Assembly (NCBI GenBank): GCA_964500225.1
Contig: CAZCOA010000018.1
Span: forward strand, 1 to 53,130
Direction of reading: 5' to 3'
Origin: JAAYDY01 sp964500225
GTDB lineage: Bacteria; Planctomycetota; Phycisphaerae; FEN-1346; JAACEH01
DNA: 53,130 bases
Shown here one piece after another: positions 1-8,115 of this stretch. The stretch's first letter is position 1. The number at the start of each line of letters is the position of its first letter. Below the pieces are notes generated by a model. That model worked only from the letters and a program-made list of their open reading frames with translations. It ran no database searches and was not told the origin of the DNA. Position numbers and translations under genes: made by a program.

Positions 1-703
1 CGGGGCCCAGGGGGGGGCCGGCTGCGAAAACCCGAGTACCCTGACAGGTGCTCGCTGGACGAACGCGAATAGTTTCCCCGTTCTACCGTTCCAAGTACCG
101 TCGCCGAGGCAACGGCTGAATTGCGAAGTTGCTCCCCACGCTGCCGGGAATTATACCGGGCCATACGCCTATGGCAACCCTATTCGCCACCGAATCGCAA
201 ACAATTCAGGCGGATCGCCATCACGCAACAAATCGACGCCGGCCGATCTGAACGCTGTATGCCTCCATCTCGACACCGTTCCTCGGGGCACCATGTCAAC
301 TGCCAGCATCTCAGTCCTGCCGCGGCACGAGATTTCGATTGGCCCAACCTGTGCGTCTCGTGGCCCCATTGGGCGGGGCGACCTCCGACGCCTCCCAATT
401 GCACTGAATCGTGTGGCCGCTGCGTCGGCGCATATCTTCAGTGTCACGACGCGGAGTTGATTGATCCGCACGACCCACCGACGTCGAAACCGACCCACAT
501 TGCCCCTGTTGCGAGGCATCGCGCAATCAGCGGCTGCCACGCATGTATGACTTCCCCTGCGGATTCCCGTGCGACGCTCAGCGACAGGAGGCCACCCGGG
601 CTGCCAACAGGCACATGCACGGCCTTGCTGGACGGTCCATACGAAGATGGCAGGGCACTCCTGGGATTTTCACCAAATGTCAAAAAAGGGGGCACATTGG
701 GGA
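1..703. other. Left-edge stretch with no supported gene
   Basis: No open frame here has a ribosome binding site, a recognisable domain or a clean start. The longer frames, one on the plus strand running into rex and several antisense ones around 169-695, read as arginine- and serine-rich translations typical of chance frames in GC-rich DNA. I saw no tRNA, riboswitch or repeat array. The final 60 bases before 704 become AT-richer and lead into the rex promoter. The stretch may be an intergenic spacer or a decayed gene; the sequence does not tell which. Confidence 0.55.
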
Positions 704-732
704 TTGAAATTCGGCCACGAAACCGATATTAT
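704..732 (+). promoter_or_regulatory. Sigma70-type promoter of the rex-hydrogenase operon
   Basis: TTGAAA at 704-709 and TATTAT at 727-732 are separated by 17 bases, close to the consensus hexamers and exact for spacing. The expected transcription start near 739 lies inside the Rex operator at 735-752, so a bound repressor would block initiation. The leader to the rex start at 798 would be about 60 bases. Confidence 0.75.
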
Positions 733-734
733 GC

Positions 735-752
735 CTGTGAAATGGTTCACAG
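735..752. promoter_or_regulatory. Rex operator (NADH-responsive)
   Basis: CTGTGAA ATGG TTCACAG is an 18-base inverted repeat. It matches the known Rex site TTGTGAA-N4-TTCACAA at all but the two outermost bases. It starts two bases after the -10 box and spans the expected start of transcription, the usual place for a repressor. The gene just downstream encodes Rex, so autoregulation together with the hydrogenase genes is the natural reading. Confidence 0.85.
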
Positions 753-797
753 TGTGACGTGCGTAACGGTGTTTTGTTGGGTGGCCAAGAGGCTCCT

Positions 798-1439
798 ATG
801 ATGACTCCCGAGCGAACCGTAGGGCGATTGAGCCTCTATCGAAGGCTCTTGGTTGCTATACAAAACCGCGGCATAAGACATGTGTTCTCACATGATCTTG
901 CGTCTGCCGCCGGTGTTACCGCTGCTCAGGTGCGTCGCGACATGATGACGGTGGGCTGTTCCGGGAGTCCGGCCAAGGGGTATGACGTTGCCGAGCTCAT
1001 TGAGCATATCGGTCTCTTCCTGGATGCCGACGAACCGGAGCCGGTTGCCCTCGTGGGGGTTGGCAACATTGGCCGAGCGATGATGGCCTACTTCGAAGGA
1101 CGTCGGCCCAAGCTCAAGATCGTCGCCGCGTTCGACCGCGACGTTGCCAAGACCCATCGTGTGGTGCACGGATGTCGGTGCTACCCGATCGAGGACATGG
1201 CCGCTGTCATAGCCGACAAGGGCATTCGGGTGGCCATGGTGGCTGTTCCGGCCGAGGCGGCCCAGGAAGTGGCTGACGTGCTGGTCCGGGCCGGCGTCCG
1301 CGGCCTGCTCAACTTCGCTCCCGTGGCGATTCGTGTGCCCGAGTATGTGTATGTCGAGGATATCGATGTGACCACCTCTCTGGAGAAGGTGGCTTTCTTT
1401 GCTCGTCAGAAGCGAGCCAACAAAGTGTCGGTCAGTTAG
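798..1439 (+). CDS. rex: Redox-sensing transcriptional repressor Rex
   Basis: Rex represses fermentation and respiration genes when NAD+ is high and leaves DNA when NADH binds. The 213-residue product has the family length. It has an N-terminal winged helix (about residues 1-75, including the ITAAQVRRDM-like recognition segment) and a Rossmann fold starting with GVGNIGRAM. It ends in the C-terminal helix that swaps between dimer partners. I chose the ATG at 798 because AAGAGG lies just before it and the protein then begins like other Rex proteins; an in-frame GTG at 759 would add 13 unlikely residues. It leads the hydrogenase operon, with 11 bases to the next gene, and a Rex operator lies in its own promoter. 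Recognised by motif, not by database search. Confidence 0.93.
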   Translation: MMTPERTVGRLSLYRRLLVAIQNRGIRHVFSHDLASAAGVTAAQVRRDMMTVGCSGSPAKGYDVAELIEHIGLFLDADEPEPVALVGVGNIGRAMMAYFEGRRPKLKIVAAFDRDVAKTHRVVHGCRCYPIEDMAAVIADKGIRVAMVAVPAEAAQEVADVLVRAGVRGLLNFAPVAIRVPEYVYVEDIDVTTSLEKVAFFARQKRANKVSVS

Positions 1440-1450
1440 GAAGGACTGCT

Positions 1451-1936
1451 GTGACAAAGGTCGACATAGGCGAAATTCTCAAGGACTATGCCGGCGCCGG
1501 TCGCGAGGCCCTCATCCCGATCCTGCAGAAGGTTCAGCAGGTCGAGGGTTACCTGTCGCGAGAATCGGTCGCCCGCGTAGGCGAGCATCTGGGGTTGCCG
1601 GCCAGCAAAGTCTATGGCGTGGCTACCTTCTACAACCAGTTCCGGTTTCAGCCGCAAGGACGCTTCCACATCCAGCTCTGCCGCGGCACGGCCTGCCACG
1701 TCAAAGGGTCGGCCGGCATTCTGGAGGCCGTGAAACGCGAACTGAAGCTCAAGCCCGGCGAAACCACCCGTGACGGCATCTTCAGCCTGGAGGTGGTCGC
1801 TTGCATCGGGGCTTGCGGCCTGGCTCCGGTCATGTGCGTCAACGGCGAGTTTCATGCGAAACTGACGCCGGATTCAGTCAGGAAGATTCTGGATTCGTAT
1901 CGACGAAAGGCCTCTGCCGATGTCCACAGTAAGTGA
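1451..1936 (+). CDS. hydC: NuoE-like [2Fe-2S] subunit of bifurcating hydrogenase (HydC)
   Basis: This is the thioredoxin-like [2Fe-2S] subunit (24 kDa, NuoE family) that accompanies the NADH-binding subunit in trimeric, electron-bifurcating [FeFe]-hydrogenases. The 161-residue protein has an N-terminal helical part with GVATFYNQF, then the cluster ligands C77-x4-C82 (CRGTAC) and C118-x3-C122 (CIGAC). The GTG start at 1451 follows AGGAAGGA at a good distance. The end overlaps the next gene by 17 bases, so the two are translated together. NuoE homologues also occur in complex I and formate dehydrogenases, but the HydB and HydA genes directly downstream settle the role. Confidence 0.92.
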   Translation: MTKVDIGEILKDYAGAGREALIPILQKVQQVEGYLSRESVARVGEHLGLPASKVYGVATFYNQFRFQPQGRFHIQLCRGTACHVKGSAGILEAVKRELKLKPGETTRDGIFSLEVVACIGACGLAPVMCVNGEFHAKLTPDSVRKILDSYRRKASADVHSK

Positions 1937-3887
1937 ACGAAATCAAGACAGAACACGCCGGCGAGAGGGTGCGGCTCCCTCGCCGGAGCTTCTTGCATAT
2001 ATCGCCGGCGATACCGTCCAGGACGAAGCCCTGCTGGCCCGCCTGCGCCGTGACGTGATTGACCGTCCGTGTGTCTTCGTCGGGGCCGGCACGTGCGGCC
2101 TTGGGGCAGGCGCCGGCAAGACCCTCGAGACCGTCCGGGTCTATCTTGCCGACAAGGGTGTCGATGCCGACGTCGTCGAGGTCGGGTGCATCGGCCTCTG
2201 CGCCATGGAGCCCATGGTGGACGTGCAATTGCCCGGCCGCACGCGGTTGTCCTTTGGTGAGGTCACGGCTGACAAGGTCCCAACCCTCCTGGACGCCGTT
2301 TTGGCCGGCAATGTCCCACTGGAAGGCCTCATCGGCCAGCACCGCCACTCGACCCAGCAAAGTTGGGCGGGCGTGCCGTTCCTGGACGAACACCCGTTTT
2401 TCGGCCCACAGACCCGCTGGGTCCTTGTGGACATCGGCCGGATCGACCCGAAGAGCATCGAAGAGTACATCGCGCGCGGCGGATATCGTGCCTTTGCCAG
2501 CGCGCTTCGCCACATGACGCGCGACGACTTGTGCACGATGGTCGAGCGGAGCGGCCTGCGGGGCCGCGGCGGCGGCGGGTTCCCCACTGGCCGCAAGTGG
2601 CGATTCGCTCTCCAGCAGCCTGCCGAACAGAAGTACCTGATCTGCAACGCCGACGAGGGCGACCCCGGAGCCTTCATGGACCGGGCCGTCATCGAAGGCG
2701 ACCCCCATCGGCTGCTCGAAGGCATGGCCCTGGCTGCCTATGCCATTGGCGCCACCAAGGCATACGTTTACATTCGCGCCGAGTATCCCCTGGCCATTGA
2801 ACGGCTGAATCAGGCCATTGCCCAGGCCAAGGCCTACGGTCTGCTCGGCCGCAACATCCTCGACAGCGGGTTCGACCTCGAGATCCTGCTTAAGCAAGGA
2901 GCCGGCGCCTTCGTCTGCGGCGAGGAGACCGCCCTGATCAACAGCGTCGAGGGCAAACGCGGCATGCCGAGGCCAAGGCCGCCCTATCCGGCCGTCAGCG
3001 GCCTGTTCGGCAAGCCCACCGTCATCAACAACGTCGAGACCCTGGCCAACCTCCCCATGCTCGTCTCCAAGGGAGCCGACTGGTTTGCCGCTACGGGAAC
3101 TCAGACCAGCAAGGGCACCAAAGTCTTCGCTCTCTCCGGGAAGGTGTCGCGCACGGGCCTGGTCGAAGTGGCCATGGGCACGCCGATTCGCCAGATCGTC
3201 ATGGATATTGGCGGCGGCATCCCTAAAGGTAAGGCCTTCAAGGCCGTCCAGATCGGCGGTCCGTCGGGCGGATGCATTCCCACCCAGCACCTGGGCATCC
3301 TGATCGACTACGAGTCCCTCAAGACCGTCGGCGCCATGATGGGCAGCGGCGGCCTCGTCGTCATGGACGAGGACACGTGCATGGTCGATGTCGCCAAGTT
3401 CTTCATGGATTTCATCCAGCGCGAAAGCTGCGGCAAGTGCATCCCGTGCCGCGAGGGCACGCGCCGCATGCTCGAAATCCTCCAGCGCATTACCCAGGGT
3501 TACCGCAGCGAGAAGGGCGCCGCCGCTCTTGAACGCTTCAAGGGTGTAATGAACCTTGAGCGGCTGGCCGAGGTCATTCGTGACGCCAGCCTATGCGGCC
3601 TGGGGCAAACCGCTCCGAACCCCGTGCTGAGCACGCTCCGCTGGTTCCGCGACGAGTACGAGGCTCATATCTACGAGCGTCGGTGCCCTGCGGGAGTCTG
3701 CACGGAACTGCTCGTGTATAAGATCGATCCGGACAAGTGCAAGGGCTGCACCCTCTGCGCTCGCCAGTGTCCCAGTGGCGCCATCATGGGCGCGCCCAAG
3801 AGCCCACACTACATTGTTCCGGAGAAGTGCGTCGCTTGCGGCTCGTGTGTCGCGGCCTGTCGATTCAATGCTATTACCGTGGAATAA
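1920..3887 (+). CDS. hydB: NADH-binding flavoprotein subunit of bifurcating hydrogenase (HydB)
   Basis: This is the FMN and NAD(H)-binding subunit (NuoF family), thought to carry the electron bifurcation site. The 655 residues show a thioredoxin-like [2Fe-2S] part (C51/C59, C90, C94), then the NADH-site loop GRGGGGFPTGRKW (215-227). Next come the FMN-site NADEGDPGAFMDR (243-255) and GAGAFVCGEETALI. A [4Fe-4S] site follows at C504, C507, C510 and C559. The C-terminal double ferredoxin has C607/610/613/617 and C637/640/643/647. This extended layout is that of HydB/HndC rather than plain NuoF, which lacks both end domains. It starts inside the end of hydC and lies 15 bases before hydA. All expected ligands appear present. 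Confidence 0.94.
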   Translation: MSTVSERNQDRTRRREGAAPSPELLAYIAGDTVQDEALLARLRRDVIDRPCVFVGAGTCGLGAGAGKTLETVRVYLADKGVDADVVEVGCIGLCAMEPMVDVQLPGRTRLSFGEVTADKVPTLLDAVLAGNVPLEGLIGQHRHSTQQSWAGVPFLDEHPFFGPQTRWVLVDIGRIDPKSIEEYIARGGYRAFASALRHMTRDDLCTMVERSGLRGRGGGGFPTGRKWRFALQQPAEQKYLICNADEGDPGAFMDRAVIEGDPHRLLEGMALAAYAIGATKAYVYIRAEYPLAIERLNQAIAQAKAYGLLGRNILDSGFDLEILLKQGAGAFVCGEETALINSVEGKRGMPRPRPPYPAVSGLFGKPTVINNVETLANLPMLVSKGADWFAATGTQTSKGTKVFALSGKVSRTGLVEVAMGTPIRQIVMDIGGGIPKGKAFKAVQIGGPSGGCIPTQHLGILIDYESLKTVGAMMGSGGLVVMDEDTCMVDVAKFFMDFIQRESCGKCIPCREGTRRMLEILQRITQGYRSEKGAAALERFKGVMNLERLAEVIRDASLCGLGQTAPNPVLSTLRWFRDEYEAHIYERRCPAGVCTELLVYKIDPDKCKGCTLCARQCPSGAIMGAPKSPHYIVPEKCVACGSCVAACRFNAITVE

Positions 3888-3902
3888 GTCGGGAGTCATA
3901 CT

Positions 3903-5624
3903 GTGGTTACCATTGAAGTCAATCATCGGACGGTGGAAGCCCAGCCGGGCGAAATGCTGCTGGATGCCCTGAAACGGGCCGGCATCAAGGTGCCGACGCT
4001 CTGCCACATGAACGAACTGTTTCCCAGCGGCGCCTGCCGCATGTGCGTCGTCGAGGTCGAAGGACAGCGGGGTCTGGTGCCCAGTTGCGCGTTCCCGGTG
4101 ACCGCGGGCATGAAGGTTCAGACCCACTCGCCGCGAGTCCTGCGAGCCCGCAAGACGATCGTCGAACTGCTTCTGTCGAACCACCCGGACGACTGCCTCT
4201 TCTGCGTCCGCAGCGGCAGTTGCCAGCTCCAGTCGCTCGCCGAGGAACTCGGTGTTCGTGAACGCCGATTCACTGGCGCCAAAAACGACGACAAGATGGA
4301 TCTTTCCAGCCCGTCCATCGTGCGCGATCCGGCCAAGTGCATCCTGTGCGGCCGCTGCGTCCGCGTGTGCGAGGAGATTCAGGGCGTCTCAGCCATTGAT
4401 TTCGTCGGCCGCGGATGTCACACTAAAGTGACCACCGCCTTCGACGACGGGCTCAACGTGTCCAGTTGCATCAACTGCGGCCAGTGCATCATGGTCTGCC
4501 CGACAGGCGCGCTGCGCGAACAGAGCCACTTGAAACTCGTTGCCGACGCCCTGAGCGACCCCGACATGACCGTGGTCGTGCAGCATGCGCCGGCGGTGTC
4601 CGTTACGGTGGCCGAGGAGTTCGGCCTGAAGCCCGGCATCGACATGGCGGGCACTCTCACGGCCGCCTTGCGAGCCCTCGGATTCGACCGTGTGTTCGAC
4701 ACCTCGTTCAGTGCCGATCTGACCATCATGGAGGAGGCCAGCGAGTTCGTCCACCGCGTCAAGACCGGCGGCCGCCTACCGATGATGACCAGTTGCTCTC
4801 CGGGCTGGATCAAGTTCGTCGAACAGTTCTTCCCGGACTTCATCGAGAACCTGTCCACATGCAAGAGTCCGCAGCAGATGCTGGGCGCGGTGATCAAGAC
4901 GCATTTCGCCCAGCGCGCCGGGCTGGATCCGTCGCGTATCTTCAGCGTGGCGATCATGCCGTGCACGGCCAAGAAATTCGAGGCCGGCCGCCCCGAGATG
5001 ACCCAGAGCGGCAACCCCGATATTGATGCCGTACTGACGACGCGCGAGCTGGCGCGTCTGATCCGCATGCGAGGCATCGACCTGGCATCGCTGGAACCCG
5101 ACTCCGCCGATACACCGTTCGGTGAGCGGTCCAGCGCCGGCAAGCTCTTCGGCGCCAGCGGCGGCGTGATGGAGGCCGCCATCCGCACCGCGCACTGGCT
5201 GATCACCGGACGCGAGATGGACGAACTGAAGGTCCAAGCCGTCCGCGGCATCAAGGGCGTCAAGGAAGCCCGACTCAACATCGACGGGCTGGAAGTGGGC
5301 GTCGCCGTCGTCAGCGGTCTGGCGAATGCCCGGCGGCTCCTCGAACAGATTCGCGCCGGACGCAACGACCTGCACTTCATTGAAGTGATGACCTGTCCGG
5401 GCGGGTGCATTGCCGGTGGCGGTCAACCGTATCAGACTCAGCCCGAGCAGGTCCGGGCCCGCATGAGGGCCCTTTACAAGATCGACCGCGACGCCGTCGT
5501 CCGGACGTCGCACGCCAACAAGGAAGTCCAGCGGCTCTACGACGAGTTCCTGGGCAAGCCCCTGGGCGAGAAGAGCCATCACCTGCTGCACACGCATTAC
5601 GCACCGCGCGAAGTCGTCAAGTGA
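3903..5624 (+). CDS. hydA: [FeFe]-hydrogenase catalytic subunit (HydA)
   Basis: This is the catalytic subunit that reduces protons or oxidises H2 at the H-cluster. In order it has a plant-type [2Fe-2S] domain (C34, C45, C48, C62), a His-Cys [4Fe-4S] site (H94, C98, C101, C107), two [4Fe-4S] sites (C146-C156, C189-C199), the H-cluster domain, and a small-subunit-like tail after about 515. The H-cluster motifs are TSCSPGW (296-302), MPCTAKKFE (352-360) and EVMTCPGGCIAGGG (494-507). Proton-path residues E278, E281 and S318 are kept. The first motif has Ser at position 299, where the classical motif TSCCPGW has a second Cys (see findings). The GTG start fits the ferredoxin fold. The architecture is that of Hnd/HydABC-type multimeric enzymes, so it should be cytoplasmic and use NADH plus ferredoxin. 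Confidence 0.95.
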   Translation: MVTIEVNHRTVEAQPGEMLLDALKRAGIKVPTLCHMNELFPSGACRMCVVEVEGQRGLVPSCAFPVTAGMKVQTHSPRVLRARKTIVELLLSNHPDDCLFCVRSGSCQLQSLAEELGVRERRFTGAKNDDKMDLSSPSIVRDPAKCILCGRCVRVCEEIQGVSAIDFVGRGCHTKVTTAFDDGLNVSSCINCGQCIMVCPTGALREQSHLKLVADALSDPDMTVVVQHAPAVSVTVAEEFGLKPGIDMAGTLTAALRALGFDRVFDTSFSADLTIMEEASEFVHRVKTGGRLPMMTSCSPGWIKFVEQFFPDFIENLSTCKSPQQMLGAVIKTHFAQRAGLDPSRIFSVAIMPCTAKKFEAGRPEMTQSGNPDIDAVLTTRELARLIRMRGIDLASLEPDSADTPFGERSSAGKLFGASGGVMEAAIRTAHWLITGREMDELKVQAVRGIKGVKEARLNIDGLEVGVAVVSGLANARRLLEQIRAGRNDLHFIEVMTCPGGCIAGGGQPYQTQPEQVRARMRALYKIDRDAVVRTSHANKEVQRLYDEFLGKPLGEKSHHLLHTHYAPREVVK

Positions 5625-5634
5625 GGAACGTCGG

Positions 5635-7656
5635 TTGAGGCATGCACAGAACCTTCCTCTGGTCACGACGGTCAAGGAGCGCTGCCGCGTTTGCTACACG
5701 TGCGTGCGCGAATGTCCGGCCAAGGCCATCCGCATCGCGGACGGCCAGGCCGAGGTCATTCCACAACGCTGTATCGGATGCGGCAACTGTGTCCGCGTTT
5801 GCAGCCAGCGGGCCAAACAGGTTCTGGATTCCAAGGCCGACGTCAGGGCGCTCCTGAAGGGATCCGACCGTGTGGCGGCTATCGTCGCGCCGAGTTTTCC
5901 GGCCGAGTTCGCCGGCGTCGATCCGCTCAGAGTCGTCGGCATGATCCGTGCCCTGGGGTTCGACCTCGTCAACGAGGTGGCTTTTGGCGCCGATCTGGTG
6001 GCCGACCGTTACCGCCGGCTGCTCCAGGAGAACCCCGACAAACGGTACATCGCCACGAGTTGTCCGGCCATTTTCGGATACGTGGAACGCTATTATCCTG
6101 AGGTCGTCGCTTCGTTGGCGCCTATTGTTTCGCCGATGATCGCCACAGCCCGTGTTCTGCGCCGCTTGCACGGACCCGACCTGAAGATTGTTTTTATAGG
6201 CCCGTGTATTGCCAAAAAAGGGGAAGCCGCAAGCGTTCGTGTGGCCAACGAGGTCAATGCGGTTCTTACGTTCATCGAGTTGCAGGACATGCTGCGCGAG
6301 GCCGGCCTCACCGCGTCCAAGGCCGATCCGTCGGACTTCGATCCGCCGCTCGGAGGGGCAGGGGCCCTTTTCCCCATTAGTCGCGGCATGCTTCAGGCCG
6401 CCGGCATCAGCGAGGATCTGATGACCGGCCTGGTCGTCGCGGCCGATGGCCGCACCAACTTCGTCGAGGCCATCGCCGAGTTCAAGTCGGGGGACCTCGA
6501 TGCGCGGCTCCTGGAAGTGCTCTGCTGCAACGGGTGCATCATGGGGGCCGGCACCAGCAGCACCGACGCCCTCTTCCGCCGGCGTTCGCGCGTCAGCCAG
6601 TACGTGCGTCGCCGTCGCGAACAGTTCGACTTCGACGCATGGCGCACCGCGATGAACAACATGGCCGACCTCGACCTGAGCCGAGTGTTCGCCGCCAACG
6701 ACCAACGCATGCCGGCCCCCCTGGACGACGACGACATTCGCATGATCCTGGCGCGAATGGGCAAGTTCACCCCCCAAGACGAGCTGAACTGCGGTGCCTG
6801 TGGTTACGACACATGCCGCGAGCACGCGATCGCGATTTTCAAAGGACTTGCCGAAAGCGAGATGTGTCTGCCTTACACGATCGAGCAACTTCGCCGTGCG
6901 GTCAAGGACCTGGCCGTCAGCAACGAGCAGTTGGCCAGCGCCCAGGCTGCCCTCATCCAGTCCGAGAAACTGGCCAGCATGGGACAGCTTGCCGCCGGTA
7001 TCGCTCACGAAGTGAACAATCCGCTCGGCGTGGTGCTGATGTATGCGCATCTGCTGTTGGACGAGTGTCCGAAGGATTCGCGGCTTCGCGGCGACCTGGC
7101 CATGGTGGCCGAGCAGGCCGATCGATGCAAGAAAATCGTCTCCGGCTTGCTCCACTTCGCCCGCCAGAACAAGGTCGTTCACGAGCCGACCGATATGAGA
7201 GAGCTGGTCGAGGCGATGCTCAGCAGTGTTGCCATGCCCGAGAACATCAAGGTCGTCGTGAATCATCAGTTGGACGATCCCGTCGTGGAGCTGGATCGCG
7301 ACCAGATGGTCCAGGTGCTGACCAATCTGGCGAGCAACGCCGTGGCCGCCATGCCGGAGGGCGGCACGCTGACTGTCACGACACGGACTCAGGGCGACCG
7401 CGTGCAGATCGAAGTGACCGACACGGGCGTCGGCATTCCCAAGGAGAACTTGGAGAAGATTTTCGAGCCGTTCTTCACGACGAAGCAGATCGGCGAAGGA
7501 ACAGGCTTGGGATTGGCTGTCAGTTACGGTATCGTGAAGATGCACCGCGGGGACATCCGCGTGCGGTCAAACGCCGACCCGAACGCCGGTCCCACAGGGA
7601 CAACGTTCACGGTGACGTTGCCGCGACGAGCGGAGGTCAGGACGGTGAAGGTCTGA
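5635..7656 (+). CDS. Histidine kinase with [FeFe]-hydrogenase-like H-cluster sensor domain
   Basis: A 673-residue fusion. Residues 15-60 hold two [4Fe-4S] ferredoxin motifs (C17/20/23/27, C46/49/52/56). Residues 75-330 are a hydrogenase large-subunit domain with ATSCPAIFGY (C143), GPCIAKKGE (C191) and EVLCCNGCIMGAG (C297/C298, C301). Residues 375-415 are a further Fe-S site (C386, C389, C394, C411). A kinase follows, with H458 in IAHEVNNPLG, the ATP lid boxes DTGVGIP and GEGTGLGL. No membrane segment is seen, so it is cytoplasmic. Sensory hydrogenases (HydS type) are known, but they usually carry PAS domains. Here the proton-relay Cys of the first motif is Ser (S142), which fits slow, sensory chemistry. 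TTG at 5635 is preceded by GAGGA. It probably senses H2 or redox state and phosphorylates the next two gene products; that is inference. Confidence 0.9.
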   Translation: MRHAQNLPLVTTVKERCRVCYTCVRECPAKAIRIADGQAEVIPQRCIGCGNCVRVCSQRAKQVLDSKADVRALLKGSDRVAAIVAPSFPAEFAGVDPLRVVGMIRALGFDLVNEVAFGADLVADRYRRLLQENPDKRYIATSCPAIFGYVERYYPEVVASLAPIVSPMIATARVLRRLHGPDLKIVFIGPCIAKKGEAASVRVANEVNAVLTFIELQDMLREAGLTASKADPSDFDPPLGGAGALFPISRGMLQAAGISEDLMTGLVVAADGRTNFVEAIAEFKSGDLDARLLEVLCCNGCIMGAGTSSTDALFRRRSRVSQYVRRRREQFDFDAWRTAMNNMADLDLSRVFAANDQRMPAPLDDDDIRMILARMGKFTPQDELNCGACGYDTCREHAIAIFKGLAESEMCLPYTIEQLRRAVKDLAVSNEQLASAQAALIQSEKLASMGQLAAGIAHEVNNPLGVVLMYAHLLLDECPKDSRLRGDLAMVAEQADRCKKIVSGLLHFARQNKVVHEPTDMRELVEAMLSSVAMPENIKVVVNHQLDDPVVELDRDQMVQVLTNLASNAVAAMPEGGTLTVTTRTQGDRVQIEVTDTGVGIPKENLEKIFEPFFTTKQIGEGTGLGLAVSYGIVKMHRGDIRVRSNADPNAGPTGTTFTVTLPRRAEVRTVKV

Positions 7657-7721
7657 GGACTGCGGCGCTCCGGGCGCATGGCCCCAGCGGCGCTGCGACA
7701 GTGAAAGGCAGGACGAAGAGC

Positions 7722-8111
7722 ATGGCTGCACGAACGATTCTGGTGGTGGACGACGACATGGATTTCCGCGCCCAACTGCGCGTGCAACTGGAGGCTGCCG
7801 GTTTCGCGGTGGTCGAGGCCGATGGTGTGGGCGAGGCACGCAAGGTCCTGGCCCAGAGCCGGCCTGACCTGGTCGTGGTTGACCTGATGATGGAGCACAT
7901 GGACGACGGGTTTGTCCTTTGCCGCGAGATCAAGGCCAAGGACGCCGCATTGCCAGTCGTCATGGTTACCGCCGTGGCCTCCGAGACGGGGATCAAGTTC
8001 GACGCCACAACCGACAGCGAGCGCGCTTGGGTGAAGGCCGATGCCGTGCTCGACAAGCCGGTGCGGTTCGAGCAGCTCAAGCGAGAAATCGGCCGACTGG
8101 TGAAAGGGTAG
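7722..8111 (+). CDS. Stand-alone response-regulator receiver
   Basis: A 129-residue receiver domain with nothing else attached. It has the acidic pocket D10-D12, phospho-acceptor D54 in VVVDLMME, T83 and K112 in LDKPV. Such single-domain receivers pass phosphate on or bind a partner rather than DNA. The ATG at 7722 follows GGACGAAGAG; an in-frame GTG at 7701 is possible. The 65-base gap to the sensor kinase is the widest in the operon. The next gene begins 4 bases later and also starts with a receiver. The likely donor is the H-cluster kinase upstream, with no output domain visible in this locus. Confidence 0.9.
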   Translation: MAARTILVVDDDMDFRAQLRVQLEAAGFAVVEADGVGEARKVLAQSRPDLVVVDLMMEHMDDGFVLCREIKAKDAALPVVMVTAVASETGIKFDATTDSERAWVKADAVLDKPVRFEQLKREIGRLVKG

Positions 8112-8115
8112 ACTC

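Noticed and set aside
121..801. 226-residue plus-strand frame at the left edge
   Set aside because: It has no ATG or ribosome site at its start, an Arg/Ser/Pro-rich composition, crosses the rex promoter and operator, and overlaps rex in another frame.
1878..3290. 470-residue minus-strand frame opposite hydB
   Set aside because: hydB on the plus strand has all NuoF-family ligands over the same region. The antisense frame is a shadow.
6534..7721. Long N-terminal extension of the stand-alone receiver
   Set aside because: This part is the sensor kinase gene read in another frame. The receiver domain starts at 7722 with its own ribosome site.
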